Positions 20,967 through 30,987 of a stretch of DNA of 64,000 nucleotides are shown piece after piece (within the stretch, counting starts at the first letter, position 1; every line of letters begins with the position of its first letter). Origin of the DNA: Siphlonurus alternatus (taxonomy: Eukaryota; Arthropoda; Insecta; Ephemeroptera; Siphlonuridae); NCBI GenBank assembly GCA_949825025.1, contig OX463788.1, positions 496,001 to 560,000 of the forward strand. Reading direction: 5' to 3'. The position numbers and the translations under genes are program-made. Below the pieces are notes generated by a model. That model was given only the letters and a program-made list of their open reading frames with translations, was not told where the DNA came from and made no database searches.

Positions 20967-21650
20967 ATGAAGCTAATTAAGCAACATGTAAGGCTACCTA
21001 TAAAAAATATTGATGGTTCTGCAAAGCCAGTAGTAAGAAAAAAACATGGGCCTCTACTTCCAGACAGTATAAGGGCTTTAATTTGCGGTCCTTCAGCTTC
21101 AGGAAAGACAAATATGATGTGTTGCCTTCTTACAAATGAAAATGGACTAAAATTTGAAAACCTTTATGTATATAGTAAATCTTTGTACCAGCCAAAGTAC
21201 GTACAACTTGCTGATATCATGAAGAATATACCAGAAATAACATATGAAACATTCTCTTCAACAAATGAAGTTATTTCACCAAATGAGGCCAAGGAAAACT
21301 CAGTGTTTATTTTTGATGATGTTATATGTGACAAACAAGAGAATATGAAGAACTATTTTAGCATGGGACGCCATCGGTGCATTGACTCCTTCTACCTGTG
21401 TCAAACGTACGCAAAAGCTCCAAAGCATTTGATAAGAGATAATGCAAACCTAATAATTTTATTTAAACAAGATGAAACTAACCTGAAACATTGTTATCAA
21501 GACCACGTTGCGCCAGATATAACATTTGAAGAGTTTAAGGACATTTGTAAAATGTGTTGGTCTGATAACTTTAGTTTTATTACCATAGACAAAGAGTGCG
21601 ATTTAAAAAATGGACGATTCAGGAGAGGTTTTGACGAATATGTTGTATAA
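20967..21650 (+). CDS. Polinton packaging ATPase (FtsK/HerA superfamily)
   Basis: 227 residues, intact. Walker A GPSASGKT is at residues 41-48 and Walker B SVFIFDD ends at Asp117-Asp118. A sensor-like 'FYLCQTYAKAPKHLIRDN' segment follows. This is the standard A32-like ATPase that drives genome packaging in Polintons and related large DNA viruses. The start at ATG 20967 is chosen because the preceding in-frame codons are not conserved-looking and overlap the promoter; an in-frame open extension reaches back to 20901. It is the first gene of the rightward block. Confidence 0.9.
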   Translation: MKLIKQHVRLPIKNIDGSAKPVVRKKHGPLLPDSIRALICGPSASGKTNMMCCLLTNENGLKFENLYVYSKSLYQPKYVQLADIMKNIPEITYETFSSTNEVISPNEAKENSVFIFDDVICDKQENMKNYFSMGRHRCIDSFYLCQTYAKAPKHLIRDNANLIILFKQDETNLKHCYQDHVAPDITFEEFKDICKMCWSDNFSFITIDKECDLKNGRFRRGFDEYVV

Positions 21651-21703
21651 ATGCCTCTCCAGTGATGTAAATTTCTCATTCCATCACACGACTTCTAGTA
21701 GTC

Positions 21704-21818
21704 AACAGGCATTTTGAACGGTTCAAGAACGGTTTAGGAACGGCTGTTGAACGGCTACTAAACGCTCTAAAACAGTAGTTGAACGGTTAAAAACGGCATA
21801 TAACTATATATTGAACGC
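21704..21818 (+). promoter_or_regulatory. Helically phased AAC(G/A)G motif array
   Basis: AAC cores start at 21704, 21717, 21728, 21739, 21750, 21761, 21771, 21782, 21792, 21802 and 21814. Six read AACGG, the others AACAG, AACGC or AACTA. After the first, spacings are 11, 11, 11, 11, 10, 11, 10, 10 and 12 bp, about one DNA turn. The array fills the spacer between the ATPase stop and the next start codon (21857). AACNG is the core recognised by Myb-type proteins, so a promoter control element is plausible; an origin or packaging signal is the alternative. Confidence 0.7.
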
Positions 21819-21856
21819 CATATTAATAATTACAATCAATTTAGCACCCATTCAAT

Positions 21857-22726
21857 ATGAAGAGAACATTAGAAAAAACTGAAGCTGTGACAAAAGATAT
21901 AATAAACAGCAGCATGGCTATTAGAAAAAAATATAACAAATTGAAGATGAGCAAGGCAAACGAAGAAGAGGAACTTAACAAAACATTTAAACCAATCTTG
22001 GAACCTTTAGCAAAAATAATCAAAATTAAAGAGGATGTTGTTAAGAAAACATCACTTAATAAGAAAAGTGAATTTGAAAAAAACGAAAATGAAGACTCAC
22101 CAAAGCAAATTGACATAGTTGCAGCTCAAAATGTTTATGATACACCAAAAGGACAATATGAAGCAAAGCGAAGAGCAAGGGCTCTTGGCGGTATAGCACA
22201 AAAATATGTTTTACTACATCTTAAAAGAGAAAATGACAAGGACCTAGATAAAGTTTATGGTATACGTTCTGATGGAAATCATTGGCTTCTTGGTGATACG
22301 CGTGTCACTATAGCTGATGACAGTATATATGTTAAAGACAAGAAATATACAGGAACACCTGGCTTGTTTGAATTGCTGTTTTTAAAAGATCCTGATAAAA
22401 AAGTATATAATGATGCAGATTTAGAAACATATAAAAATTTACTTACGATTACAAGTGCGTATAAACAGGGTTACGAGTCCTCTAGGCAAATAAATTCAAA
22501 TAAAGGAATGAAATATAAAAGAGTCATAATGAATTTATTTAAAAGGGGTGCTACAGGTCAGGGAATGAATGCATTTAAACCAAAGTACGAATATTGGGAT
22601 GACCCAAATGAGCTCGTTGACAGACTACGCTTGTTAATAGCATCTCAGGCAGCTGGCAATAATAATCACGAAAATGAGGTACTAGCCATCATTGAGGAAT
22701 TGAGAGAAGCTTCTATAATAGAATAA
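21857..22726 (+). CDS. Conserved Polinton protein of unknown function
   Basis: 289 residues, intact. The N-terminal 95 residues are Lys/Glu-rich and helical. The conserved core begins at about residue 120: KVYGIRSDGNHWLLGDT, then 'YTGTPGLFELLFLKDP', an arrangement repeatedly seen in Polinton/adintovirus-like elements and annotated as a domain of unknown function. A variable tail (about 215-289) follows. Its place beside the ATPase and a fibre-like gene suggests a virion or morphogenesis role, but no enzyme motif is present. The phased AAC array lies just upstream. Confidence 0.7.
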   Translation: MKRTLEKTEAVTKDIINSSMAIRKKYNKLKMSKANEEEELNKTFKPILEPLAKIIKIKEDVVKKTSLNKKSEFEKNENEDSPKQIDIVAAQNVYDTPKGQYEAKRRARALGGIAQKYVLLHLKRENDKDLDKVYGIRSDGNHWLLGDTRVTIADDSIYVKDKKYTGTPGLFELLFLKDPDKKVYNDADLETYKNLLTITSAYKQGYESSRQINSNKGMKYKRVIMNLFKRGATGQGMNAFKPKYEYWDDPNELVDRLRLLIASQAAGNNNHENEVLAIIEELREASIIE

Positions 22727-22762
22727 AATAAAGTGGTGACGTAGAGGCTTTACATTACAAAC

Positions 22763-23164
22763 ATGAACGTTGACAGGTTTGGACGCATGTCAGTCCATGC
22801 TCAAAAAAGACTAGGCTTGGAGGAAAATGTTTTGTTGGTTAGCGAAGATTATATTAATGTAAAATATCGTAGACTTGTTAATGTTACTCCTCCTGTTCAT
22901 AATAAAGATGCAACCAACAAAAATTATGTTGATTCGAAGTGCAGCAAGCTGGAAGACGAACAAAAAATGTTAAGAAGCATTGTGGAAAAAGAACAATATT
23001 CATTGGCTGAATTTAGAAAGACAGTTAATGATTTATTATACAATGAAATAGGAAACCTTTCTGCCATTTCATTGGATTATAAATATGGTAGCAACAATTC
23101 AGAAACTTCAATTGCTGTGAAGTCTGAAGACATAAAGGACATGCTAACCGTCAAGGAGAACTAG
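22763..23164 (+). CDS. Fibre-like coiled-coil Polinton protein
   Basis: 133 residues, intact. It starts with a short conserved stretch MNVDRFGRM, then 'VTPPVHNKDATNKNYVDSK', a motif shape (D-A-x-N-K-x-Y-V-D) common at the head-to-shaft junction of viral and phage attachment fibres, followed by a predicted coiled coil (about 55-95). The C-terminal 30 residues are acidic or mixed. It begins 36 bases after the previous gene. A virion surface or fibre role is inferred from the motif; the protein is far shorter than most fibres. Confidence 0.6.
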   Translation: MNVDRFGRMSVHAQKRLGLEENVLLVSEDYINVKYRRLVNVTPPVHNKDATNKNYVDSKCSKLEDEQKMLRSIVEKEQYSLAEFRKTVNDLLYNEIGNLSAISLDYKYGSNNSETSIAVKSEDIKDMLTVKEN

Positions 23165-23189
23165 AATTAAAAAAAAAAAAAAAAAAAGA

Positions 23190-24125
23190 ATGGAGGAAAA
23201 AAAAATTAAGGATATCATTGTAAATGAACTGCATAAACCTGCACGCGTCCACTACAAAAGAAGAAAGCTTGTGATGAAAGGAATAGACGATACCTGGCAA
23301 ATTGACCTTGTGGAGATGAATAAGTTTTCAAGAGTCAACAATGGCTACAACTACATTCTAACTATAATTTGCATATTTTCAAAATATTCTTGGGCTGTTC
23401 CTGTTTAGAAAAAGACAGCAAAAGAAGTGTCTGCTGCAATGGAGAGTGTGCTGAAACAAGGACGCGTACCTAAAATTTGCCATAGTGATGCGGGAAAAGA
23501 GTTTTATAACTCTACGTTTGCAGCTCTCATGAAGCAATATAATATTAACCATTATAGTACTTTTAGTACCATGAAGGCATTTGTATGTGAACGTTTTAAT
23601 AGAACTTTGAAAAATAAGATGTGGAAGGAATTTAGTAGGCAGGGTTCGTATAAATGGCTTGCTTTACTACCAAAACTAATTTATAACTACAACTACACTG
23701 TTCATAGCACTATTTCACTCAAACCAGCTCAAGTAACGAAGAAAATTGAACAGCGTTTACTTTCAAATGTATATAAATTAGATGTTGTACCTACAAAGCC
23801 AGCGAAGTTTAAGATTGGTGACAGAGTAAGAATATCAAAACAGAAGGGAGTATTTACTAAAGGCTATAACCAGTCTTGGTCTAATGAGCTTTTTAAGATA
23901 ACCAAAGTACAGAATACAATTCCAGCAACTTACCTGCTAGAAGACTATCTTGGTCAGCCTATTCTAGGTGGTTTTTATGGAGAAGAACTTCAAAAATCAA
24001 AAGTTGATGAAGTATATTTAGTGGAAAAAATTCTAAAGAGATCTGGTGATAAATTGTTTGTAAAATATATTGGTTTTGACAATAGTCATAATTCCTGGAT
24101 CAACAAAAAAGATTTATATAGATGA
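23190..24125 (+). pseudogene. Polinton integrase (retroviral DDE type) with chromodomain, one stop
   Basis: 311 codons plus stop, with an in-frame TAG at 23406-23408 (codon 73); the frame is open on both sides. The catalytic triad is present: Asp39 in TWQIDL, Asp100 in CHSDAGKEF and Glu134 in CERFNRTLK. The last two are separated by 33 residues. An SH3-like DNA-binding region (FKIGDRVRISK) and a C-terminal chromodomain follow (VYLVEKILKR, KYIGF, NSWINKKDL), typical of Polinton integrases. The N-terminal zinc-binding part usual in the family is short or missing: the ORF starts just after an A-run at 23170-23187. The enzyme would join TIR ends to host DNA, making 6-bp duplications. Confidence 0.9.
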
Positions 24126-24502
24126 GCTAATTTAATGTTTTTTATATTTCTTATTTATGTATTTTTCTCTTGTATTTTGTTAAAATGCAGTTAAGGAAAA
24201 AATAAAATGTATATAAAAATTACTGAACAATAAATTCGAAAATAATAAAAAAATATTTGTTAAACCAAACTTGATGTCCTCATTTTCTGTGAAACCTTTA
24301 GGAAATAATTTATTTTAATTCATAACATAGGATAAGGGACAAGAGAATATAAAATATATTTTAAAAATTTTTATTTTTTTTTATTCGTGAGTAATATAAT
24401 ACAACTAAATAGACATCTACAATAAATGTTAATAAACACACAGTTTAATTTAATATTTTTACACGCATACATTTCAACTATTTTAACATTATTATATACA
24501 AT
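24126..24502. other. Convergent 3' region between integrase and polymerase
   Basis: AT-rich spacer with AATAAA signals on the plus strand near 24200-24235 and TTTATT (minus-strand AATAAA) near 24307 and 24368. It appears to provide 3' ends for both converging genes. No ORF of note. Confidence 0.65.
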
Positions 24503-27500
24503 TTAATTATTCAAGTCCATTTCATTATTCACATTTTTGTAATGTCCATATGGTAATGTGTTGACACCATCTTCTAGTATAATGCGTTTATCGTCAAATG
24601 GCGATAAAGCCTTTTTGGTGCTTTCAAGAGTAAATACATCATGTTTGAAGGAACGCATATGTCTAAATGACACAAGTGTTTCAGTTTGTGTTTGTAAACA
24701 TTTGACATAGTCATCAAAACTGATTTTACTCTGGACAGCATAAGTTTTCACACCCTTTAACTTTTTAATTTCAAAATTGTTTACTTTAATTCCATACATT
24801 TTTGAACGCAACCCTACAAACTCAGCTATTGGGATTGACTTGGTTTCATCCTTAAATTTTCCAAGCCGTCTTTTGTATTTTGCTGAGTAGCATGGGTGTG
24901 TATCAGGATAATTTGAGGTGTCAAAATATTCCATAAGCTTGGATTTCAGGTCTTCATAAAAGTCGTTACATTCAATTAATACTAAATAACAGTCAGTGTC
25001 CATGTAACATATGTATATACGGTCATTGTAAATTGGTTTCATTATAGAATAATGGAAGTCATACATAAAAAGCTTAGATAGATCTAGAATAGCTTGCCCA
25101 ACAAATATTGGCTTATTAAAGAAAATTTCTTCTTTTGCCAGATGAACAGCTACAACATTTTCTGAAAATATTGTCCTATCTAAGAAGTTTGGTTTGTTGA
25201 TATAGTACTTCAAACGTTCCTCTGATACCACGAGCTTTAAATTCAAGCGGTTTCGTACTTGCTCCATGGTCTTGCCATAGACTGAATTGTTCATAAGTTT
25301 AAAGAAATCTGTTTCAAAGTCATTCGTGGATTTTGCACGTAATTCTGTATTAAGCTGAATGTATGTAGCAAGCCATTTTGACTGCTTGAATGTCAGAACG
25401 CTGTTAATTTTCTGTATTTTAAGACCATATTTCAGTGCTTGTTTCAACAGTCTATAATGAACTACGTAGTTTTGTTTGTTTGTTAAAGTGGTCATAAGTT
25501 TTGTGTATTTAGAACCAGGAGGACGTTGAGAAATTGGTAAAAATGGCAAGTCAGCATGTTCATCATGCAAGTATTGTGGATACGTAACATCTACATTAAA
25601 AATGTAACCATCTTCTCCGTCATCATCCAGGTTCTCAATTGGACCAATCTCAGCAAGGTTTTCAACCCACTTAAAGCCCCCCAATGGCAGAGTGGCACTC
25701 ATGGCTTGGCCGTATAAATTGTTGCTATCGTAGTGAATCAGGTAGGTGGTAGGCAGGTAGGGATTGTAATCTTTTAAATACGGGTTGTTAGCTTTTGCAT
25801 GGCGCTTGATACATTGAGTTAATCCACCACGAATTCCATTTTCTATCATAAGGAGCATTTCATAGTCTATTAAAAGTTCTAGTTCTACTTTTGTATACTT
25901 TAAAGCTGCATCCCAGGATAAGCCTGGCGCTGTAAAGTAGTAGCAAGGATCAAGTTCGTAGTGTTTTAAACAAATATCTCTAAAATTTTCAAAAATATCA
26001 GCAAGTAAAAGAACATCCACTTTTAAGTATGTATCACTGTATTCTCCTAATGTTTTCATAGCAAAAGCGTTCCAAACTTTTCCTGCATGGTTGAACTCTG
26101 AATCACTAATGTTTGTTTCTGTAAGAAGACTATAAAAGTGCTCCTTAGATGGTAGTGAGGTTTCTTTCAATTTTTCTAATGAGTCTGTATAGTCATAAGG
26201 ATATACGCCTTTTCGAATTACAAGGTTAAGTAAATGTTGTGGGAAGTGCTTTGCTGTTTCAAAAAATTTTTCACGTGGCAATATATCAGCTAACCTAGCA
26301 AGACTACTTGGCATGAAGCGATAAGAATCAATAAATTTACATTCAATGTTTGCAATTTTCTTTGTAAATGTAATATACTTCTCTTCAGTGCTAGGTATTA
26401 CTTGTACATCACCTTCAACACAGTTCAATGCTTTAATAATAAAGTGGGAGTCATACATGCTAAGGTTATGAAAGAAAATTGGCAAAATTCTTGGCTTTCT
26501 TGTATTTAAATTGCAAGATTGGTGAGCCGCCCCGCGCCACGCCCCTGTATGGTGGCAATGATCTCGGACTTTGATGTTGTTTTTTGTGTATTCTTTGTTG
26601 CATAAGTAACAAGTAGTTGCTTGATCATAACGATCCTGCTCTTCCTTTGTTAGCGGGATCATTGGATCATATTTTGCATATATTTTTCTGACTTTGAAAG
26701 CAAGGTGTTTGATATACTTCATAAAGTGAACTGCAACGTCTTCATCTGTTTCCTCCTTTTTTCTGTATATAAAAGGCTCATTTGGAAGTTGTTTCAATTC
26801 ATCATCAAGAAGGTTGCAACCTTTTACATAAACCCCATAGCTGAGAGGATCATGCGCTTGAATTTTAATTGAGGAAGACATATTAGGATTGTTTTTGCAA
26901 GTTTGAACTTTTTTCAGAATACTTTCAAAGTCCGCATACACACTAATTGGTAATCTGTTGCCTCGTTCAAAATTTTTGAATTTTATTATTTTGTTTTCAT
27001 CATTTGGCATTCTAACTTTGGCTACCTTGTGTGAAGAGCACAATTTTTTGTGCTCTGCCAGGCGTTGTTCTCCATTTTTTATGAAATATGAAAAACATCT
27101 TTTACCAATTTACTTTTTATTTTTTTTTTTTAGATAACTGTGAGTTCACCAATCTTTCAAAGTCACTGATGTAGCAGTAATGAGACTTTCCTTCCCTGTT
27201 TCTTAAAAATAGTAAATCTCTATGATTCTCTAATTCAATATCAATGACTTTAATTGGGTACACCTTTTTGTATTCATCAAGTCCAAAAACATTTATGCTC
27301 ATAGCGTTAACTCTTTCAAACTTCTGTATATCACTAATTAAAGCTGGAAATTGAATACATTTAAAGTTTAATTTATGATCTAAATTTTCATAACATTCAG
27401 GGTAGGTTCTATTATTAACGTCTTTAAGAAGTTTTGCAAGAATGGCGTACCGAAAACATTCATCATCATCATTTTGAATATTGATGACAGCATGACGTAA

Positions 27501-28463
27501 TGCTATTTCTTCTGGTAATGGAATAAAACTTAAACCTTTTAGTGGAGTATATTTGTTTACTCTAAGTTGTATTCCACTTACTGTATTTACAATCCAACCA
27601 CTCCCTTTGCTAGGAAATTCAGACATTTCATTTTTTAACTTATCAAAGGTTCGGTCTAAATATGCTGCTACATTGGTCTCTTCGAAAATTGGTCTATTCA
27701 TTGTTTTAAAATTTTTAACTTGAGTTTCACCTATAAGGTTTTTATGAGTGCATTCAAAATGTACGTTAACTTTAACTGAGATGTTGTTTTTCACTTCTTT
27801 TTGAATAAGCTCCATTAATAATTGTTTTTTAGCTTCCAAGTATTTAATAGGGTCATGTTCCTCAGAGCTATTTGCAATATGATATGTGTGTATACGGTTT
27901 TTAAAAGCAGTTTCAAGTAGTATTACTTCCTGGTTTTGTAAAATATCATCATTGATGTAATCATTTTCCCTGTGAGTAACGGACCCTGCTGATGTAGAAG
28001 CTACAGCGTTTTCAATATTTGTGTTTGTTGTGTACGTAACTTTGCGTTGAGTTTTTTCTCTTCCGCAAGTTTTGCTATGCCTCTTCAATCCATCTGATCT
28101 TGTAAAACTTTTAGTACATTGAGGGCAAGGGTACTTTTTTAATATTTGTGAAGCTTCATCCTCTCTGTTTTCACAAATGAAATCAGACGCATTGAAATAA
28201 GCATTGTCATTTGTTTTTTGTCTTTTTGCTACATTTACGGTATTTACATTATGTACAGGTTGGTTGTTTATATTTTTTTTACATGTGTTTTTCATGTGTC
28301 TATTTAAGTTTGTCTTCTGGCTGAAGTAAGTTTCACAATCCGGACATTTGAATGTACTTATGTTATGTACCAGAAGTTCATGCAATTTTAAAGAGTGTAT
28401 ATCAACCAACTCAAAATTACACTTATTACAGCTTAAGTTATCACTGCGTTTACTAAGAGACAT
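24503..28463 (-). pseudogene. Polinton protein-primed DNA polymerase B, frameshifted
   Basis: About 1,300 codons in two frames. The N-terminal frame (27117-28463, 448 residues) has three C2H2/C2HC fingers (Cys12/15-His28/33; Cys40/43-His56-Cys61; and one near 111-132), then a conserved domain. The second frame (24503-27043, 846 residues) has exonuclease motifs YADFES (Asp38/Glu40), HNLSMYDSHF and YLKVDVLLLAD. It also has a CYLCN...RDHCHHTG zinc or endonuclease-VII-like insert and polymerase motifs HYDSNNLYG, KLMNNSVYGKT and YMDTD. The break lies at an A12 run (about 27117-27128) and the following 70 bases. Catalytic residues are kept. The gene replicates the linear element. A TATATAAA on the minus strand at 28483-28476 is near the start codon, closer than a normal TATA box. 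Confidence 0.92.
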
Positions 28464-28984
28464 TTTGCCGTGACTTTTATATACAATTTAGTTTATGTGT
28501 TAAAGTTATAAAATCGTTTAGTGGGTTTACATTCTATACAAAGGAGGTTGCGTGTATTATACTTTGCAGTCCATGAGAGTGTATACCTTCTTGGAAGAAA
28601 AAAGGTGGCGTGCAGTTCATCTCGGGGCGATGCGGTGGGTTTTTTTATTTATAATTCAGCATGAAGACATATTCTGAAAACATAAAGAAATGTTGGTATA
28701 AATTAGATAAACGTTGGCAACATTGATGCAGTATAATTAAATAGATTTTCATTTTTTTTTTTTTAAATGCATGAAAAGATGTCTTATTACAGGAGCTACT
28801 AAAATTTTTATATCACTTTTATACTTAACAGTAAATAAATATGGCAAGTTTGTGACTACCGTGCATGCATAGTATCGTGTACACTACAGATCTTGTAACT
28901 CCCCCCCCCCCCCATCTCCCCTACCTTAGTCTTCACAGCTCCCTTCAACTTGTCATATTTTTTTTTGTATCTTATAATATAAAA

Positions 28985-29784
28985 ACTTTGCAAGGGTACA
29001 CGTTGTAATATTTACTTTTTCAGTATGCGTGCTGCTTTTTAGCTGTAAAAATCTACCTCTTTATTTAAATAATAATTTTAAAGGTTTTGATATATTTTTT
29101 TTCCCTGACATATAGAGTTTTTACTAACCTAGTCACATAAAAACTCTATAAATTTATTGTGGGTCAGTATAAGCACACCGAAATGCTCTTTCCCTTCCCT
29201 CCCCCTCTCTTTTTTTTTTTCTCCCACCTACAAGCATCTCACTGCACTTTTATTTTGGATGAATTACCTTGTCACGTTCAAAAAATGAATTTTTAATTCT
29301 GCACGAAGCATCGCGGTACTGCTTTATATATCTGTAACAAAACAATATTTCTTTTAGTATACAACTTTTGCAAATGCTAAAATGGTTAAATGGCTAATAA
29401 GTTAAAAATATAATCGTTGAGAATTTGCTATAATAATGTTTATACCACAGTAAGAGTAAGAAGTTATAACGAAAAATATCCTCATACACTGCAAAGTTTA
29501 CTTCTTTTCATTTACGGATGCATAAAAAGCTTCCTACGACTTGTCATAATTTTATACCGCAAGCCGGTATTAAAATACAACTTTTCTATAAATTTGCAGA
29601 CAATTTTTCCTTTCAAGAAAACATAAATTTCATTTGATTATATGAAAATAAATTTTTCTTGCAATGAAAAATTGTATGCAAATCGTATGGTGTAAAACAG
29701 GATTTATATTATTTAAACTTTGCAAAAATACGCAGTGCAATATTTACTTTTCAGCATGCATGCTGCTGTATTGCTGTAATGAAA
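28985..29784 (+). repeat. Diverged direct repeat pair
   Basis: 28985-29053 ('aactttgcaagggtacac' then 'taatatttac') and 29716-29784 ('aactttgcaaaaatacgc' then 'caatatttac') share roughly 65-70 bases at about 80% by eye, ending in 'catgctgct'-like sequence. They are about 730 bp apart, suggesting an old internal duplication. Confidence 0.5.
29111..29150. repeat. Perfect 13-bp hairpin
   Basis: TATAGAGTTTTTA (29111-29123) and TAAAAACTCTATA (29138-29150) are exact inverted copies around a 14-base loop. It lies in the non-coding right arm of the Polinton. It could be a cruciform or RNA hairpin; no function is evident. Confidence 0.8.
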
Positions 29785-30328
29785 TTATATTTTTTACTCC
29801 TTTTTGATATCACAGTTCTTTGCATCTTTATTCTGTATGTATATAAACACTGCAAGTATAAGGATGAATATTTAAATGACATCGTTTATTCTGCTGTGTG
29901 GTTTATGCTCGTATGCTAGCCCTTCTTATTCCTCAGCACGTCTTACTATATTTTTAATATGTTGTACTGAAGCGTATAAATATATTTATTAGTCTGCGTG
30001 CACTTCATAAAAAAATAATAATACTTCCTCACAACATCGTAGATTTTTCTACATCATAATGCTATATAGTTAAAGTGTGTTCTTATATATATATGTTTGA
30101 AATAAAACATTTAATTACGCAGTATAATATACATACCGGCACTGAAGCAAGTGCAGCGTCTTTATGGTGGTCCGTCTACGTCGAGATCTTTTTTAAAAAT
30201 GAGGCCGTGACAAGTTTGTCTCACAGCCTTTTATATTTTCACAGCAGGTTGTGTTGATGAATATATGAAACGTCAACAAAGCAGTGGCTAGGGAATATTT
30301 CTTTATTTCTTCCAACACACGCATCAAA

Positions 30329-30454
<126 letters not shown>

Positions 30455-30847
30455 AGGGAGGGAGGGAGAGGTACAGACGGCGGTATTATAATACGCGTAT
30501 ATATATCAGAGGCGGTATATGCAGACAGTGCGTGGGCGATCCCTGCATGATCACGTGTCACGTAAACAACTTCCAAGAAGTTCAAGTGCATTTTTTTTTT
30601 TTTGTTACTTACAGTTAAAGAAATAGAATACCATAACGTTCTTCTATTTCTTTTGACGGCACTGAAAATTCAATTTGATTTAATAATCAATTATCAATCA
30701 TTTTATTATGATTATTTCATAGAAAAATATATATATATATATATATATGTATGAATTATTATTAAAATTATTAGCAATAATCAATTTATTGGTTATCGAC
30801 TGATTGTTGATAAATGTATTGGAACCAATACCAATTCAATCGATCAT

Positions 30848-30981
30848 CCCCCCCCCCCCTTCCCCCATCAATGCATTGATGATCGAGTGACAGCTCATGA
30901 CGTCACATCCTGTGACGTCACAGGACGTGACGTCAGAGATCCCCTGATCCCCATATGCAGAAGTAACCCCACCTTACTACT
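30848..30981 (-). repeat. Polinton right terminal inverted repeat
   Basis: Inverted partner of 15385-15531. It lacks one of the 15-bp CRE units and has a C-run corresponding to the left G-run. It ends at 30981 with the outer sequence CCTTACTACT. Confidence 0.93.
30898..30935. promoter_or_regulatory. Three TGACGTCA palindromes at 15-bp spacing
   Basis: Perfect octamers at 30898, 30913 and 30928, exactly 15 bp apart, mirroring the left terminus, which has four. No gene starts immediately inward on this side, which favours a terminus-linked role over a simple gene promoter. Confidence 0.85.
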
Positions 30982-30987
30982 TAGGGT
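30982..30987. repeat. Polinton target-site duplication, right
   Basis: TAGGGT directly after the right terminus, identical to 15379-15384. The satellite monomer then resumes as 'atattg'. Confidence 0.95.

Noticed and set aside
17516..24125. Alternative genetic code or programmed read-through explaining the Polinton stops
   Set aside because: Three different stop codons are involved and the other genes in the element use normal stops.
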